Position numbers and translations under genes: made by a program. A model generated the notes under the pieces. It made no database searches and was not told the origin of the DNA. It was given only the letters and a program-made list of their open reading frames with translations. Source: VRUE01 sp963728835 (GTDB taxonomy: Bacteria > Actinomycetota > Thermoleophilia > Solirubrobacterales > 70-9). From it: a stretch of 64,000 nt of DNA. This document shows, in pieces, positions 9,713 through 19,189 of this stretch. Positions within the stretch are counted from its first letter, which is position 1; each line of letters starts with the position of its first letter. The stretch covers positions 372,001 to 436,000 of the forward strand of contig CAVSKZ010000001.1 of NCBI GenBank assembly GCA_963728835.1, given 5' to 3'.

Positions 9713-10929
9713 ATGGCCGTAGACACCGCCGCATTCCGCGAGCAGACCGACGAGCAGCAGGCGATCACCGAGATGGTGCGCCAGTTCGCCGACGAGCAGA
9801 TCATCCCCAACGCCGAGCACTACGACCACGAGGACTCCTTCCCGGAGCCGATCGTCGAGCAGATGAAGGAGCTCGGCCTCTTCGGGGTGACGATCCCCGA
9901 GGAGTACGGCGGCATGGGGCTCGACCTGACCACCTACGCGATGATCGTCGAAGAGCTCTCGCGCGGCTGGATCTCGATCTCCGGCGTCGTCAACACCCAC
10001 TTCATCGGCTCCTACCTGCTGATGAAGTTCGGCACCGACGAGCAGAAGGAGTACTTCCTGCCGAAGATGGCGACCGGCGAGATCCGCGCCGCCTTCTCGC
10101 TCTCGGAGCCCGAGGTCGGCTCCGACGTGCAGGGCATCAAGGCGACGGCGAAGAAGGGCGAGGACGGCAACTGGGAGCTCAACGGCCAGAAGATGTGGGT
10201 CACCAACGGGCTCGGCTCCGCGGTCGTCTTCGTGCTGATGAAGACCGACCCCAAGGCGGAGCCCGCCTACAAGGGCATGACCTGCTTCATCACCGAGAAG
10301 GAGCCCTGGAAGGAAACGAACGAGGGCGACTTCTCCGGCCTCGTCGATCCCGCCCAAGATCAAGAAGATGGGCTACAAGGGCGTCGAGTCGACCGAGCTC
10401 GTCTACGACGGCTACCGCTGCCCGCCCGAGCGCGTGCTCGGCGGCGAGGAGGCGGGGCGTCGGCCAGGGCTTCGTGCAGATGATGGACGCGCTCGAGGTC
10501 GGCCGCGTCAACGTCGCCGCCCGCGGCGTCGGCATCGCCCAGCGCGCCCTCGAGCTGGCCCTCCGCTACAGCCAGGAGCGCAAGACCTTCGGCAAGCCGA
10601 TCGCCCAGCACCAGGCGATCCAGTTCAAGCTCGCCGACATGGCGACCAAGATCGAGGCGGCCCGTCTCGTCACCCGCAAAGCGGCGCGGATGAAGGACGC
10701 CGGCGAGCGCTCCGACCTCGAGGCCGGGATGGCCAAGCTGCTCGCTTCGGAGACCGGCAAGGAGTGCGTCGAGGATTGCTTCCGCATCCACGGCGGCTAC
10801 GGCTACTCCAAGGAGTACGAGATCGAGCGCCTCTACCGCGACGCTCCGCTGCTGCTGATCGGCGAGGGCACCTCGGAGATCCAGCGCATGGTGATCGGCA
10901 AGAAGCTCCTGCAGAGGCACAAGATCTAG
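9713..10929 (+). pseudogene. Acyl-CoA dehydrogenase, methylsuccinyl-CoA dehydrogenase candidate (two frameshifts as sequenced)
   Basis: The ATG at 9713 is preceded by TAGGAG. Three reading frames together give one acyl-CoA dehydrogenase of about 405 residues: 9713 to about 10345, then 10345 to 10456, then 10456 to 10929. Each switch fits one extra G (GTCGATCCC; GCGGGGCG). Motifs are complete once joined: FSLSEPEVGSDVQGIKATA and WVTNG for FAD, FGKPIAQHQAIQFKLADM, IHGGYGYSKEYEIERLYRDA and the C-terminal IGEGTSEIQRMVIGK. The downstream MaoC gene and the malyl-CoA lyase suggest oxidation of methylsuccinyl-CoA to mesaconyl-CoA; a short-chain fatty acyl-CoA dehydrogenase is the alternative. The indels may be sequencing errors. 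Confidence 0.75.
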
Positions 10930-10948
10930 ATGGGGAGCCGCTAGGCAC

Positions 10949-11312
10949 ATGGCGCTCGACCCCGAGACCTGATCCAGACCGCCGTCGAGCGATTCCAGGC
11001 CGAGGTCCCGGCGCTGCAGAAACTGAAACTCGTCTTCGGCCTGGAACTGAAGGCCAGGCACGACATCCAGCTCTACCGGGTCGAGCTGCCGGGCCCGGAG
11101 ATCAGCAAGGACCTCGCCCAGGACGAGCGGTCCTGGTCGAGATCGACCGCCCCCAGTTCAACGAGCTGGCCGAGAAGGGCACGATGAAGAGCTACCGCAG
11201 GGCGTACGAGACCGGCCACATCAAGGCGACCGGGGACTCCAACGTGAAGAAGCTGATCGCCCAGGTGGTCGAACGCCAGGAGCAGCGCTCCCGGCTCAAG
11301 AAAGCGCATTAA
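10949..11312 (+). pseudogene. SCP2-like small protein (two frameshifts as sequenced)
   Basis: From the ATG at 10949 the first frame stops after seven codons. Adding one base near 10969 and one near 11128 restores a continuous protein of about 120 residues ending at the TAA at 11310-11312. The restored sequence has an N-terminal helix (AVERFQAEVPALQKLKL), a beta stretch (HDIQLYRVELPG), then VLVEIDRPQFNELAEKG and a C-terminal GHIKATGDSNVKKLIAQVV. This resembles SCP2 sterol-carrier-like domains that bind lipids or acyl-CoA. It lies between the acyl-CoA dehydrogenase and the MaoC hydratase and is probably in their operon. The family assignment is tentative. Confidence 0.45.
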
Positions 11313-11385
11313 CGGCGCGCTGCCCGAAGTTCGACGCGCGGATAGCATCCCGCGCCTTCCAATCCCAGAGGAGATTCCGAAGACG

Positions 11386-11903
11386 ATGAGCGAGCAGAAG
11401 CTACGAGCTGACCACCGACCAGGCCGAGCGCGAGGCGTCAGGTGCGCACGCCTACGGCCGCTACCTGGAGGAGTTCGAGGTCGGCGCCGTCTACAAGCAC
11501 TGGCCGGCGAAGACCGTGACCGAGTCGGACGACCACCTCTTCTGCCTGATCACGATGAACCACCACCCGCTGCACCTCAACGACGTCTACGCGAAGCAGT
11601 CCCAGCAGGGCCGCAATGTCGTCGTCGGGCCGCTGGTCTACTCGCTCGCCCTCGGCATGTCGGTCTCCGACGTCTCCGGCAAGGCGATCGCCAACCTGGC
11701 GACCGAAGACCTCAGCCATCCCGAACCCGGTCTTCCACGGCGACACGCTCTTCTGCGAGACCGAGGTGCTCGAGGTCAAGCCCTCCAAATCGAAGCCCGA
11801 CCGCGGCGTGGTCAAGGTCCACACCCGGGTGCTGAACCAGGACGGCGTCCTCGTCGCCGAGTTCAAGCGCCTGGTCCTGGTGCCGCGCAAGGAACCGGGA
11901 TAG
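11386..11903 (+). pseudogene. MaoC-family dehydratase, mesaconyl-CoA hydratase candidate (two frameshifts as sequenced)
   Basis: An AGAGGAG Shine-Dalgarno precedes the ATG at 11386. Single-base corrections near 11399 and 11722 join three frames into one protein of about 170 residues. It has YGRYLEEFEVGAVYKHWP, the hot-dog helix motif DDHLFCLITMNHHPLHLND containing the catalytic Asp and His, SVSDVSGKAIANL, and NPVFHGDTLFCETEVLEVK. This long NHHPLHLN form is seen in the mesaconyl-CoA (C4) hydratases of the ethylmalonyl-CoA pathway. It would hydrate mesaconyl-CoA to beta-methylmalyl-CoA, the substrate of the lyase at 6524-7576. It follows the acyl-CoA dehydrogenase and SCP2-like genes. Confidence 0.75.
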
Positions 11904-11964
11904 AGCGCGACTACAGGACGTTTGTCCGGTTTAGAAGGTCTGTGATCGCTGCTAGCTTGGACGG

Positions 11965-14631
11965 ATGCGGATGCGCTTGAGAGGGGGGCGGGCGCTCCTC
12001 GTCTTCGCCTTCGGGATCCTGCTGACAGGATCGGTTGGCCCTCAGGCTGCCAGCGCGGGGGTCAATCCGTCCTATCCGGCCCCGTTCTTCTACAGCACTC
12101 AGACCACGTTCGGCTTTCTCCAGCCGATCGGGATGGCGGTCGCGCCGGATGGCCGCCTGTTCATCACCGACAACGCGGGGATTGTCTGGACGTCGAAAGG
12201 CGGGGGCGCCAAAGCGACGAAGCTCTTCGACCTCAGCGACCACGTCAACGAAGAACAGGACCGCGGCCTGGTCAGCGTCGCGGTCGACAAGAACTACGCC
12301 TTCAACCGCCACATCTACCTCGCCTACACATTCGAGGACCGCAGCGAAGGCGAACTCGAAGATGAACCTTCGCTTGCGCTGCTGCCAAAGACGCAGCGGC
12401 TCGTACGGGTGACCGTTCCGCCGTTTCCAGATGCGGAACTGATCGAGCTGAAACCGGAGGACGAGCAGGTGATCCTGGGCAGCTACACCAGCGACTCACC
12501 CAATCCAGGCGTTCCCTTCTCGACGAGCCATGCCTGCCCACAGCCGAGCGATCTGGTCGACGGCAACTGGAGCACGGCGAACGAAACCGACTGCATTCCA
12601 TCCGACTCGATCGAGCACACGATCGACAGCGTCCGGGTTGATCCCAATGACGGCACGCTTTGGGTCTCCGTCGGCGACGGGGCCGCCGGTGGCTCGACCC
12701 TGGACCCCGATGCCTGGCGGTCGCAGAGGAACGAGAGCTACTCCGGCAAGCTGCTGCACATCTCGACCGACGGCAAAGGCCTGGCGGGGCACCCTTTCTG
12801 TCCGTCTGAGGAAGACCTGACCGAGGTCTGCACGAAGGTGCACGCAAAGGGCTTCCGCAACCCGTTCCGCTTCTTCTTCCGTCCCAGCCCGGACGGGCGC
12901 CTGACCGTTGCAGACGCCGGCTGGTCGACCCGGGAGGAGCTGGACCTGGCCGAAGCGGGCAAGAACTACGGCTGGCCTTGCCGCGAGGGGAAAATCGCCA
13001 CGCCCACCTGGAGCGCACGACCCGAGTGCGAAGCGATCTCGCCCAGCGCCTTTACCGAACCGGTCTACGACTATCACCCGGAAAAAACGGGTGGCGCCAT
13101 CCTCGGCGGCGTCAGCTACACGGGCACCGGAGGTGCGAAAGACTACCCCGCGGAGTACAAAGGGGCGATCTTCTTCAGCGACTTCGTCACCAATCAGGTG
13201 CTGTACCTGAAGCTCAACGAAGCGGGGACCGCGGTGGCGCCGGGATACCCGAAAGTGTTCGCGGACGACCTGATGGCGGTCGACTGGGCGACCGCCGCCA
13301 ACGGGGACCTGATGTACGTCGACATCGGTTTCGGGCCGAGCGAATTCGCCCAGATACGGCGGATCTCCTACGACGCGGACAACGTGCCCCCCGAAGCGAC
13401 ACTGTCGGCGGACAAGACCTTCGGTCCGCTGACGGGGGGGAAATTCGTCGTGAAATTCAGCGCATCCAAATCGAGCGACGCCAACGCGGACGAACTCAGC
13501 TACAGGTGGGACTTCACCGAGGACGGCGAAACAGACTCGACCAAAAAAGAACCCGAATGGACCTTCACCAAATCGGCGAACGCGGATGTCACGCTCACGG
13601 TCGATGACGGCAAGGGGGGGCAGGACACCGACACCATCGAGATCTTCCCCGGCGACGCGCACGTGCCCGAGCCGGATTTCGACAGCGGGCCTACGACCTA
13701 TGAGGACGGCGAACCGATCGCCATCGTCGGCAGCGCCACCGACCAGGACGAGGGCTCGCTCGGAACGGGCGCGCTCTCCTGGAAGGTGAAGCTCGACCAT
13801 GCGGGATCGCACATACACCCGATTACGGAAAAAGCAGGCGTCGGCTCGATCGGATTCGCAACCGACACTGCGCACGACGCCCCGTCCACCTACATCGTCG
13901 AACTGACGGCAGAGGACAGCCGGGGCCTGGGAACGACGATCACACGGATCCTCACGCCGAAAACCAGGCTGGTTCGGATTGACAGTTCTCCGCAGGGGGC
14001 GCCCATTACCTACGGAGGCGTTGCCCAGACCGCGCCGTACGAAAAGCAGTCGACTGTCGGCCTGGTGACGACGATCTCGGCGGAGTCCCCCTTCTCCCCG
14101 GCGGGTTCGCCTTTCGAATTCGAGAGTTGGTCGGACGGTGGCGCTCGCATCCACGACCTCCTCGTCCCCGACCACGACGTGTCGCTGACCGCCACCTACA
14201 AGGCTCAGAGCGGGGACACCGGCCCCGGTCCCGAAGAGCCCTCGCCGGACACATCGGACGCAAATCTCGATTTCAATCCCAAGAACGGGCTCGTCAACAA
14301 ACGCAAAGCCCTGCTCCGTGGCACGGCTGACGACGCGAGCGGCCTCGAAAGCGTCAAGGTCGCCCTGCGGCAGGCGCACAAGGCGGGGGGCAGGTGCCGC
14401 TGGTGGTCGCAGCGAAAGGGCGGCTTCCCCAAGGGCACGGCGATCTGTGCCCGCCCCGCCTACATGCCGGCGCAGCTGAAGGGCTCGGGCGAGCAGGTCT
14501 CCTGGACTCTGCCCCTGCGCGGTCGCCTTCCCAAGGGCAGCTACCTGCTCTTCTTCCGCACCGAAGACCGCGCCGGCAACGTCGGCGCCGGGCCGGGCGG
14601 CAAGCGCTCGATCCCACTGCAGGTCAAGTGA
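11965..14631 (+). CDS. Secreted PQQ-type sugar dehydrogenase with PKD and repeat domains
   Basis: An 888-residue exported protein. Residues 1-31 are a signal peptide. Residues 45-470 form the six-bladed propeller of the soluble glucose/sorbosone dehydrogenase family, with QPIGMAVAPDGRLFITDNAG, EEQDRGLVSVAVDKNY, a VSVGDGAAGG strand, AKGFRNPFRFFF and LAEAGKNYGWPC. A PKD domain follows (about 475-565, SYRWDFTEDGETDS), then beta domains and a C-terminal segment (VSWTLPLRGRLPKGSYLL) seen in other Thermoleophilia surface proteins. It would oxidise sugars outside the membrane using PQQ. No pqq biosynthesis genes are in the window. A hairpin directly after the stop probably ends the transcript. Confidence 0.8.
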   Translation: MRMRLRGGRALLVFAFGILLTGSVGPQAASAGVNPSYPAPFFYSTQTTFGFLQPIGMAVAPDGRLFITDNAGIVWTSKGGGAKATKLFDLSDHVNEEQDRGLVSVAVDKNYAFNRHIYLAYTFEDRSEGELEDEPSLALLPKTQRLVRVTVPPFPDAELIELKPEDEQVILGSYTSDSPNPGVPFSTSHACPQPSDLVDGNWSTANETDCIPSDSIEHTIDSVRVDPNDGTLWVSVGDGAAGGSTLDPDAWRSQRNESYSGKLLHISTDGKGLAGHPFCPSEEDLTEVCTKVHAKGFRNPFRFFFRPSPDGRLTVADAGWSTREELDLAEAGKNYGWPCREGKIATPTWSARPECEAISPSAFTEPVYDYHPEKTGGAILGGVSYTGTGGAKDYPAEYKGAIFFSDFVTNQVLYLKLNEAGTAVAPGYPKVFADDLMAVDWATAANGDLMYVDIGFGPSEFAQIRRISYDADNVPPEATLSADKTFGPLTGGKFVVKFSASKSSDANADELSYRWDFTEDGETDSTKKEPEWTFTKSANADVTLTVDDGKGGQDTDTIEIFPGDAHVPEPDFDSGPTTYEDGEPIAIVGSATDQDEGSLGTGALSWKVKLDHAGSHIHPITEKAGVGSIGFATDTAHDAPSTYIVELTAEDSRGLGTTITRILTPKTRLVRIDSSPQGAPITYGGVAQTAPYEKQSTVGLVTTISAESPFSPAGSPFEFESWSDGGARIHDLLVPDHDVSLTATYKAQSGDTGPGPEEPSPDTSDANLDFNPKNGLVNKRKALLRGTADDASGLESVKVALRQAHKAGGRCRWWSQRKGGFPKGTAICARPAYMPAQLKGSGEQVSWTLPLRGRLPKGSYLLFFRTEDRAGNVGAGPGGKRSIPLQVK

Positions 14632-14636
14632 CCCAG

Positions 14637-14686
14637 CTTCGTTGAAGCCTTTTCCGGGCTCTGACCCGGATAACCCTTCAACGAAG
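14637..14686. terminator. Hairpin between convergent genes, likely bidirectional terminator
   Basis: The arms CTTCGTTGAAG (14637-14647) and CTTCAACGAAG (14676-14686) are perfect reverse complements, with a nested TCCGGG/CCCGGA stem (14653-14658, 14665-14670). It lies between the stop of the sugar dehydrogenase gene and the stop of the convergent deacetylase gene, as expected for a shared terminator. There is no T-run. Its two-tier structure also resembles the palindromic elements elsewhere in the window. Confidence 0.6.
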
Positions 14687-14698
14687 GATCGCGGGGGG

Positions 14699-15697
14699 CT
14701 ACCAGCGTGCGAACACTTGCGGCAGGGCCAGGGCGGCGTGCAGGATCTGCGGCTCCATGCCGCCGGTGACGCGCGGGACGTCGAGCGGATCGAGGATGCG
14801 ATCGCTGCGGGCGAAGCCGCCGTGGTAGCCGAAGGCGAGCTGGACGCCCTCCTCCCGGAGCGCGGCCTTGGCGGTGTCGCCGTAGCTGTCCGGCAGCCCC
14901 ACCGGGTAGCTGAACATCCGCATCGGCCGGTCCAGCTCGGCTTCGATCCGGTGCGCGCAGCCGGAGATCTGGTCACGCTGAGCGTCGTCTGAGAGCCGGG
15001 CGAGGACGGGATGGTCGACCGTGTGGCCGCCGATCTCCATGCCGGCGTCGCGCAGCTCCCGGACCATGTCCCAGGTCAGCCAGTCCTCGCGCACCGAGCG
15101 CGGGTCGCAACGTCCGCTGCCGCTCGCCTCGGCGACCCAGTCGAGGAAGCCCTCCGTGCGGTCGCCGGGGAGCGCCTTGTAGGCGTCGAGCAGCGCTACG
15201 CCCGCGGCGTCGCGGTCGGCGTCAAGATCCAGCGTCTCGGCCAGCCAATCCCCGGCGGGCAGCGAGTCGGCCCCGCTCTCCCGCGCCATCCAGGGCAGCT
15301 CGTACCACCAGGGCGCCCGCGGCTCGTCGACGAAACCGGTGGCGAGAAAGAAGGCAGCCCTGACGCCGTGCGACCGCAGCAGCGGCAGCACCTCGGTGGC
15401 CCACTCGCGGTAGCCGTCGTCGAAGGTCAGCAGCACGTGCGGGCCGCGCGGCGCCGCCTCGATGCCGAGCATCTCCTCGGGAGAGATCACCTCCGTGTGG
15501 CGGCGCAGGAAGCGCAGCCGCCGATCCAGATCCTCCAGCGTCGTGTCCCACAGCGTTCGCTCCCAGGCCGTGTCCCCGCGGGAGCCGATGCGGTGGAAGC
15601 AGAGCGTCAGCACGCCGCTCCAGGTCGGCAGGCGCCGCAGGGCCATCCCCGCACCGCTGCGCGACAGCCCCCAGGCTGCCCGTGCGATCTTGCTCAT
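14699..15697 (-). CDS. Polysaccharide deacetylase family protein
   Basis: A 332-residue CE4/NodB-type hydrolase. The first metal-binding motif is TFDDGYREW (about residue 95) with the catalytic Asp and metal Asp. The second is GGHTVDHPVLARLS, carrying both metal-binding histidines, and AALREEGVQLAFGYHGG closes the barrel. There is no clear signal peptide, so it may act on lipid-linked sugars or be exported by another route. It follows the ATP-grasp gene by 7 bases and is the last gene of a three-gene operon with the flippase. It probably removes N-acetyl groups from the exopolysaccharide or its precursors. Confidence 0.85.
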   Translation of the reverse strand: MSKIARAAWGLSRSGAGMALRRLPTWSGVLTLCFHRIGSRGDTAWERTLWDTTLEDLDRRLRFLRRHTEVISPEEMLGIEAAPRGPHVLLTFDDGYREWATEVLPLLRSHGVRAAFFLATGFVDEPRAPWWYELPWMARESGADSLPAGDWLAETLDLDADRDAAGVALLDAYKALPGDRTEGFLDWVAEASGSGRCDPRSVREDWLTWDMVRELRDAGMEIGGHTVDHPVLARLSDDAQRDQISGCAHRIEAELDRPMRMFSYPVGLPDSYGDTAKAALREEGVQLAFGYHGGFARSDRILDPLDVPRVTGGMEPQILHAALALPQVFARW

Positions 15698-15704
15698 GCC
15701 AGCC

Positions 15705-16910
15705 TCAGCCCTTGGAGCGGCCGAGGGCGCGGCGCATGCCCTTCCCGGCTGCGCGCGCGGCGGTCCGCGAGTTGACGACGATGCTGGGCCAGGGGTCGTC
15801 GGCAGCGAAGAGCGTGAAGCGCTGGCGGTGCATGAGGCTGCGCAGCCAGCCGCCGGTGGTCAGATCGCCCTCCTCGCGCAGGATCCGGTAGGCGCGAAAA
15901 TCCGGGAGAGGGTGCCAGACGCGCAGCCCTCCGCGTCGCTGCACTGGCGGCTGCAGAGACTCCCCGCACACGCGCCTGTACGCGTACAGCGGCACGTCGA
16001 GGCCGCAGGCGATCACAAGCGCGATCGTCAGGTGGAAGCGCGGGTTGCACTCGATCAGCTTGAACTGCCCGTCGTTCGGGTCGCGCTTGAACTCGACGTG
16101 GGCCATGCCGCGCAGGCCAGCCTCGGCCATGAAGCGGTGCCCCAGCTCGATCAGTTCGGGCAGGTCTTCGTCGACGACGTAGCAGCCGACGCCGAAGTGG
16201 GGTGGGTCGGAGCGGATCTTGCGGTTGGAGCAGGCGACCAGTGACTCGCCGTCCTCGCCGACGTAGAAGAAGACGGAGTAGAGGAGGTCGTCGGGGCCCT
16301 CGACGATCTCGGTCGCCATCAGGCCGTGCCCTTCCCCGAGCCACCGCCTGGCCAGCTCCCTGAACTGCTCGCGGTTCGCGACCGGGATCACCTTCTCGCG
16401 CAGCCCGGTGCGCTCGCGGAAGACGTGGCCTTCCAGCGGCTTGATCCCGCAGGGCAGCGGTACCCGCTCCAGCGCCGGCTCGATGTCGGCGGGCTCGTGA
16501 AGAAGGGCGAAGCCAGGAATGGGCACCCCGGCTCGCTCGGCGATCTCGTAGGTGCGCCCCTTGTCGAGCATCGCCAGCGCGGCCTCGTCGCAGCCGAAGA
16601 GCGGGACGTGGCCGCGCGCCAGCAGCGCCTCGCGGTTGCGCGCGATCAGTTCGACCCATAGGTCGGAGCAGGGCACCAGCACAGCCGGCTCGGGCTCGGC
16701 GAGGAGCAGCTCCAGCCACTCGCGCTCGGCCGCCTCGCCGCTGCCGCGCGTCTCGACGTGGCGCTTGCAGTAGCGCGAGCGGCGCATCGGGTCCTCGGCG
16801 CCGCAGTAGGCGACCACCGGCACCCCGCCGCGCCCGAGGCTGCGGCAGACCGGGACCGGCGTCTCGGCGCTGCCGAGGACGATCGCGGGTTTCCTCTTCG
16901 CCGCTCCCAT
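15705..16910 (-). CDS. ATP-grasp ligase in a polysaccharide operon
   Basis: A 401-residue protein from the ATG at 16908-16910 (the frame is open further upstream but overlaps the flippase gene). The N-terminus (MGAAKRKPAIVLGSAETPVP) is a Rossmann-like preATP-grasp domain. The ATP-grasp domain runs from about residue 115 to 320, with MLDKGRTYEIAERAGVPIPG, CGIKPLEGH containing a nucleotide-binding lysine, and HVEFKRDPNDGQFKLIECNPR providing Mg ligands. Related proteins ligate an amino acid or carboxylate to a sugar or peptide. The start overlaps the flippase stop (TGATG), and the deacetylase follows, so it may decorate a surface polymer with an amino acid. The substrate is unknown. Confidence 0.75.
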   Translation of the reverse strand: MGAAKRKPAIVLGSAETPVPVCRSLGRGGVPVVAYCGAEDPMRRSRYCKRHVETRGSGEAAEREWLELLLAEPEPAVLVPCSDLWVELIARNREALLARGHVPLFGCDEAALAMLDKGRTYEIAERAGVPIPGFALLHEPADIEPALERVPLPCGIKPLEGHVFRERTGLREKVIPVANREQFRELARRWLGEGHGLMATEIVEGPDDLLYSVFFYVGEDGESLVACSNRKIRSDPPHFGVGCYVVDEDLPELIELGHRFMAEAGLRGMAHVEFKRDPNDGQFKLIECNPRFHLTIALVIACGLDVPLYAYRRVCGESLQPPVQRRGGLRVWHPLPDFRAYRILREEGDLTTGGWLRSLMHRQRFTLFAADDPWPSIVVNSRTAARAAGKGMRRALGRSKG

Positions 16911-18400
16911 CAGCCCTCCGGCCCCGCCGGCTGGGACTCGGCCTCGGGGGCCGAACGCAGCTTGCGCAGCTGCTCGGCCAGCTCGCGCAGGGCGTCGAAG
17001 GCGAAGAGGCGGGCCGCCAGCAGGCCGCCAGCGGCGCCGGCGGCGGACCAGGTGAGCAGCTCGACCAGGTAGGAGCCGTCGATCGCGAGCCTCGCCGCCC
17101 CCGCTCCGATCAGAACCCCGGTGGCCGTCACCAGGGCCGGCCGCAGCGCTCCCAGCAGCGACCGCGCGTCGCATCCGATGGCACGCAGGACGAAGCCGAT
17201 CTGGATCGTGCCGAGCACGGCCGTGAAGCCCGCCCGCGCCCAGGCGACCGCGACGATCCCAGCTGGGGCGACGGCAACGATGGTGGCGATCATAATCGGC
17301 AGCTGGATCGCTCCCAGGGCGATCAGCACGCGCTGGCGCCCGAGCGCCTTGAAGACGTCCCCCAGGGGGAAGACGACGGCGACGATCCCGGCTCTGACTG
17401 CGATCGCCGCGGCGACCCCGCCCGCCGCGACCCACTGCGAGGAGAAGAGGACGACGATCAGCGGCGTGGCGACTATCGCCAGCGCGGCCGCGACGGGCAG
17501 CGCGTAGAGAGCCTGGAAGCGAAGCAATCGCAGGGTCGTACGGGCCAGGTCGCCCCGGTCTATGGCCCGCTTGCGCGAAAGGGCGGGGAAGGCGACCTGG
17601 GAGGTGTTCCAGGCGACCGTTTCTATCGCCAGTTCCGGGACCCGGAAGGCGATCGTGTAGAGGCCGAGTGCGCGCTCGCCGAGCACCCGGCCGACGATCA
17701 CGGCGTCGGCGCGGTTGCTCACCACCGCGAGGACCTCGAGCAGGGAGGCGGCGCCGCCGTAGGCGGCCATCCCGCGCACGACCCCGAGGTCGAGCTCGAA
17801 GGTCGGACGCAGGGGGGAGATGATCCACTGGACGAGCGTCCACGCCGCGGAGCCGACGAGCAGCCCGATCACCAGCGACTCCGCGCCGTACCCCGCGAGA
17901 GCGAGGCCGATCGAGATCACGGCCCGGACCCCGGCGCGCACGATCTGGGGAACGGTGCGCCGCTTGAAGTCCATCTCGCGCAGCAGCAGCGCATCGTGGA
18001 TGTTGCCCAGGCCGACGAAGAGGAGGCTGAGCGCCCCCAGGCGGAACAGGTCAGCCTCGTCTCCGACCCCGAAGAAGTCCGCGACCAGCGGGGCGCAGAG
18101 GACGGCGACGCCGGTTAGCGCGACCGCGATGATCAGGTTGACGGTGAAGGCCGACTGGACCCTGGCCGTGACGCCCTTCTCCTGCTCGTAGACGACCGTC
18201 GCTTTCATCCCCAGGTCGCTGCCGAGTTCGATGAAGCTGAGGAAGACGACGATCGCCGCAACGAGGCCGAACTCGGAGGGCGCCAGCAGCCGCGCCAGCA
18301 CCATCACCGAGACGAAGTTGACCGCCTTGTTGCCGAGCAGGCTCGCGGCCGACCAGAGCAGGCCGTGGCGAGTCGATTGCCCCCAGCTGGGGTTACTCAC
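16910..18400 (-). CDS. Polysaccharide flippase, Wzx/WzxC type (MOP superfamily)
   Basis: A 496-residue integral membrane protein with 12-14 predicted helices. The N-terminus (GLLWSAASLLGNKAVNFVSV) and the LARLLAPSEFGLVA motif are typical of lipopolysaccharide/teichuronic acid exporters of the PST group. A central MDFKRRTVPQIVRAG and VSNRADAVIVGRVLGERALG match the family. It should flip undecaprenyl-linked oligosaccharide across the membrane. It is divergent from the sugar transferase that starts the opposite operon (99-base gap), so one bidirectional promoter region may drive both halves of the locus. Confidence 0.88.
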   Translation of the reverse strand: MSNPSWGQSTRHGLLWSAASLLGNKAVNFVSVMVLARLLAPSEFGLVAAIVVFLSFIELGSDLGMKATVVYEQEKGVTARVQSAFTVNLIIAVALTGVAVLCAPLVADFFGVGDEADLFRLGALSLLFVGLGNIHDALLLREMDFKRRTVPQIVRAGVRAVISIGLALAGYGAESLVIGLLVGSAAWTLVQWIISPLRPTFELDLGVVRGMAAYGGAASLLEVLAVVSNRADAVIVGRVLGERALGLYTIAFRVPELAIETVAWNTSQVAFPALSRKRAIDRGDLARTTLRLLRFQALYALPVAAALAIVATPLIVVLFSSQWVAAGGVAAAIAVRAGIVAVVFPLGDVFKALGRQRVLIALGAIQLPIMIATIVAVAPAGIVAVAWARAGFTAVLGTIQIGFVLRAIGCDARSLLGALRPALVTATGVLIGAGAARLAIDGSYLVELLTWSAAGAAGGLLAARLFAFDALRELAEQLRKLRSAPEAESQPAGPEG

Positions 18401-18499
18401 TGTGCGGAATCGCTTCGCTCATCGCTCAAGTGTCGGCATCGATCGGTCGAACTGAAAACGGTGGCAGGCAGATTTCGACGAGCTATCTTGGGGCACTGG

Positions 18500-19189
18500 A
18501 TGTCAAACGTGACGACGAGGCCGCAAACGGAAGCGCCTGCGACCGCCGTGCGCGCCGCAGCCGACGCTCTGCACCCCGATGCCGGGCCAGCCTACTGGTT
18601 CTCCAAGCGGCTCTTCGACATTCTCTTCTCCACGGTCGCGCTGCTCCTTTGCGGCCTGCCGATGCTGGCGATCGCCCTCTGGATCAAGCTCGACGACCGC
18701 TCGGGCCCGATCTTCTTCAAGCAGTCGCGCACAGGCCTGGGAGGACGTCGCTTCAATTTGCTGAAGTACCGCACCATGGTCTCCAATGCCGAGGAGCTGA
18801 AGGAGCAGCTGCGCGACCGCAGCGAAGTCCCCTGGCCGGACTTCCGGATGGCGAACGACCCTCGCGTGACCCGGATCGGCCGCTTCCTGCGCAAGACGAG
18901 CCTCGACGAGCTGCCGCAGTTCATCAACGTCCTCAAGGGCGACATGTCGCTCGTCGGGCCCCGGCCGACGAGCTTCGCCGCGGGCACCTATGACATCTGG
19001 CAGACGGGCCGCCTCGACTTCCGGCCGGGCATCACCGGTCCCTGGCAGGTGCAAGGACGCGACTCGATGGACTTCGAGGAACGCTGCCGGCTCGAGATCA
19101 GCTTCTTCCGCCGCCCCTCCTTCTGGCAGGACCTGCGCCTCCTCTTCGCGACCGTTCGCGTCGTCTTCAGGCGCACCGGGGTCGCGTGA
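18500..19189 (+). CDS. Undecaprenyl-phosphate sugar transferase
   Basis: A 229-residue protein from the ATG at 18500. Residues 30-60 hold one membrane segment (LFDILFSTVALLLCGLPMLA), then comes the cytoplasmic bacterial sugar transferase domain with KQSRTGLGGRRFNLLKYRTM, the Asp-Glu catalytic region in FLRKTSLDELPQFINVLKGD, and MSLVGPRP. Such enzymes transfer the first sugar-1-phosphate to undecaprenyl phosphate and start repeat-unit assembly. The short single-domain form resembles EpsL/WcaJ C-terminal halves. Its stop overlaps the GTG of the Wzz-like gene, and four more overlapping genes follow in the same operon. Confidence 0.92.
   Translation: MSNVTTRPQTEAPATAVRAAADALHPDAGPAYWFSKRLFDILFSTVALLLCGLPMLAIALWIKLDDRSGPIFFKQSRTGLGGRRFNLLKYRTMVSNAEELKEQLRDRSEVPWPDFRMANDPRVTRIGRFLRKTSLDELPQFINVLKGDMSLVGPRPTSFAAGTYDIWQTGRLDFRPGITGPWQVQGRDSMDFEERCRLEISFFRRPSFWQDLRLLFATVRVVFRRTGVA

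Noticed and set aside
12496..14976. An 826-codon minus-strand open frame
   Set aside because: It is the mirror of the PQQ-type sugar dehydrogenase, with no recognisable domain; long antisense frames are expected at this GC content.
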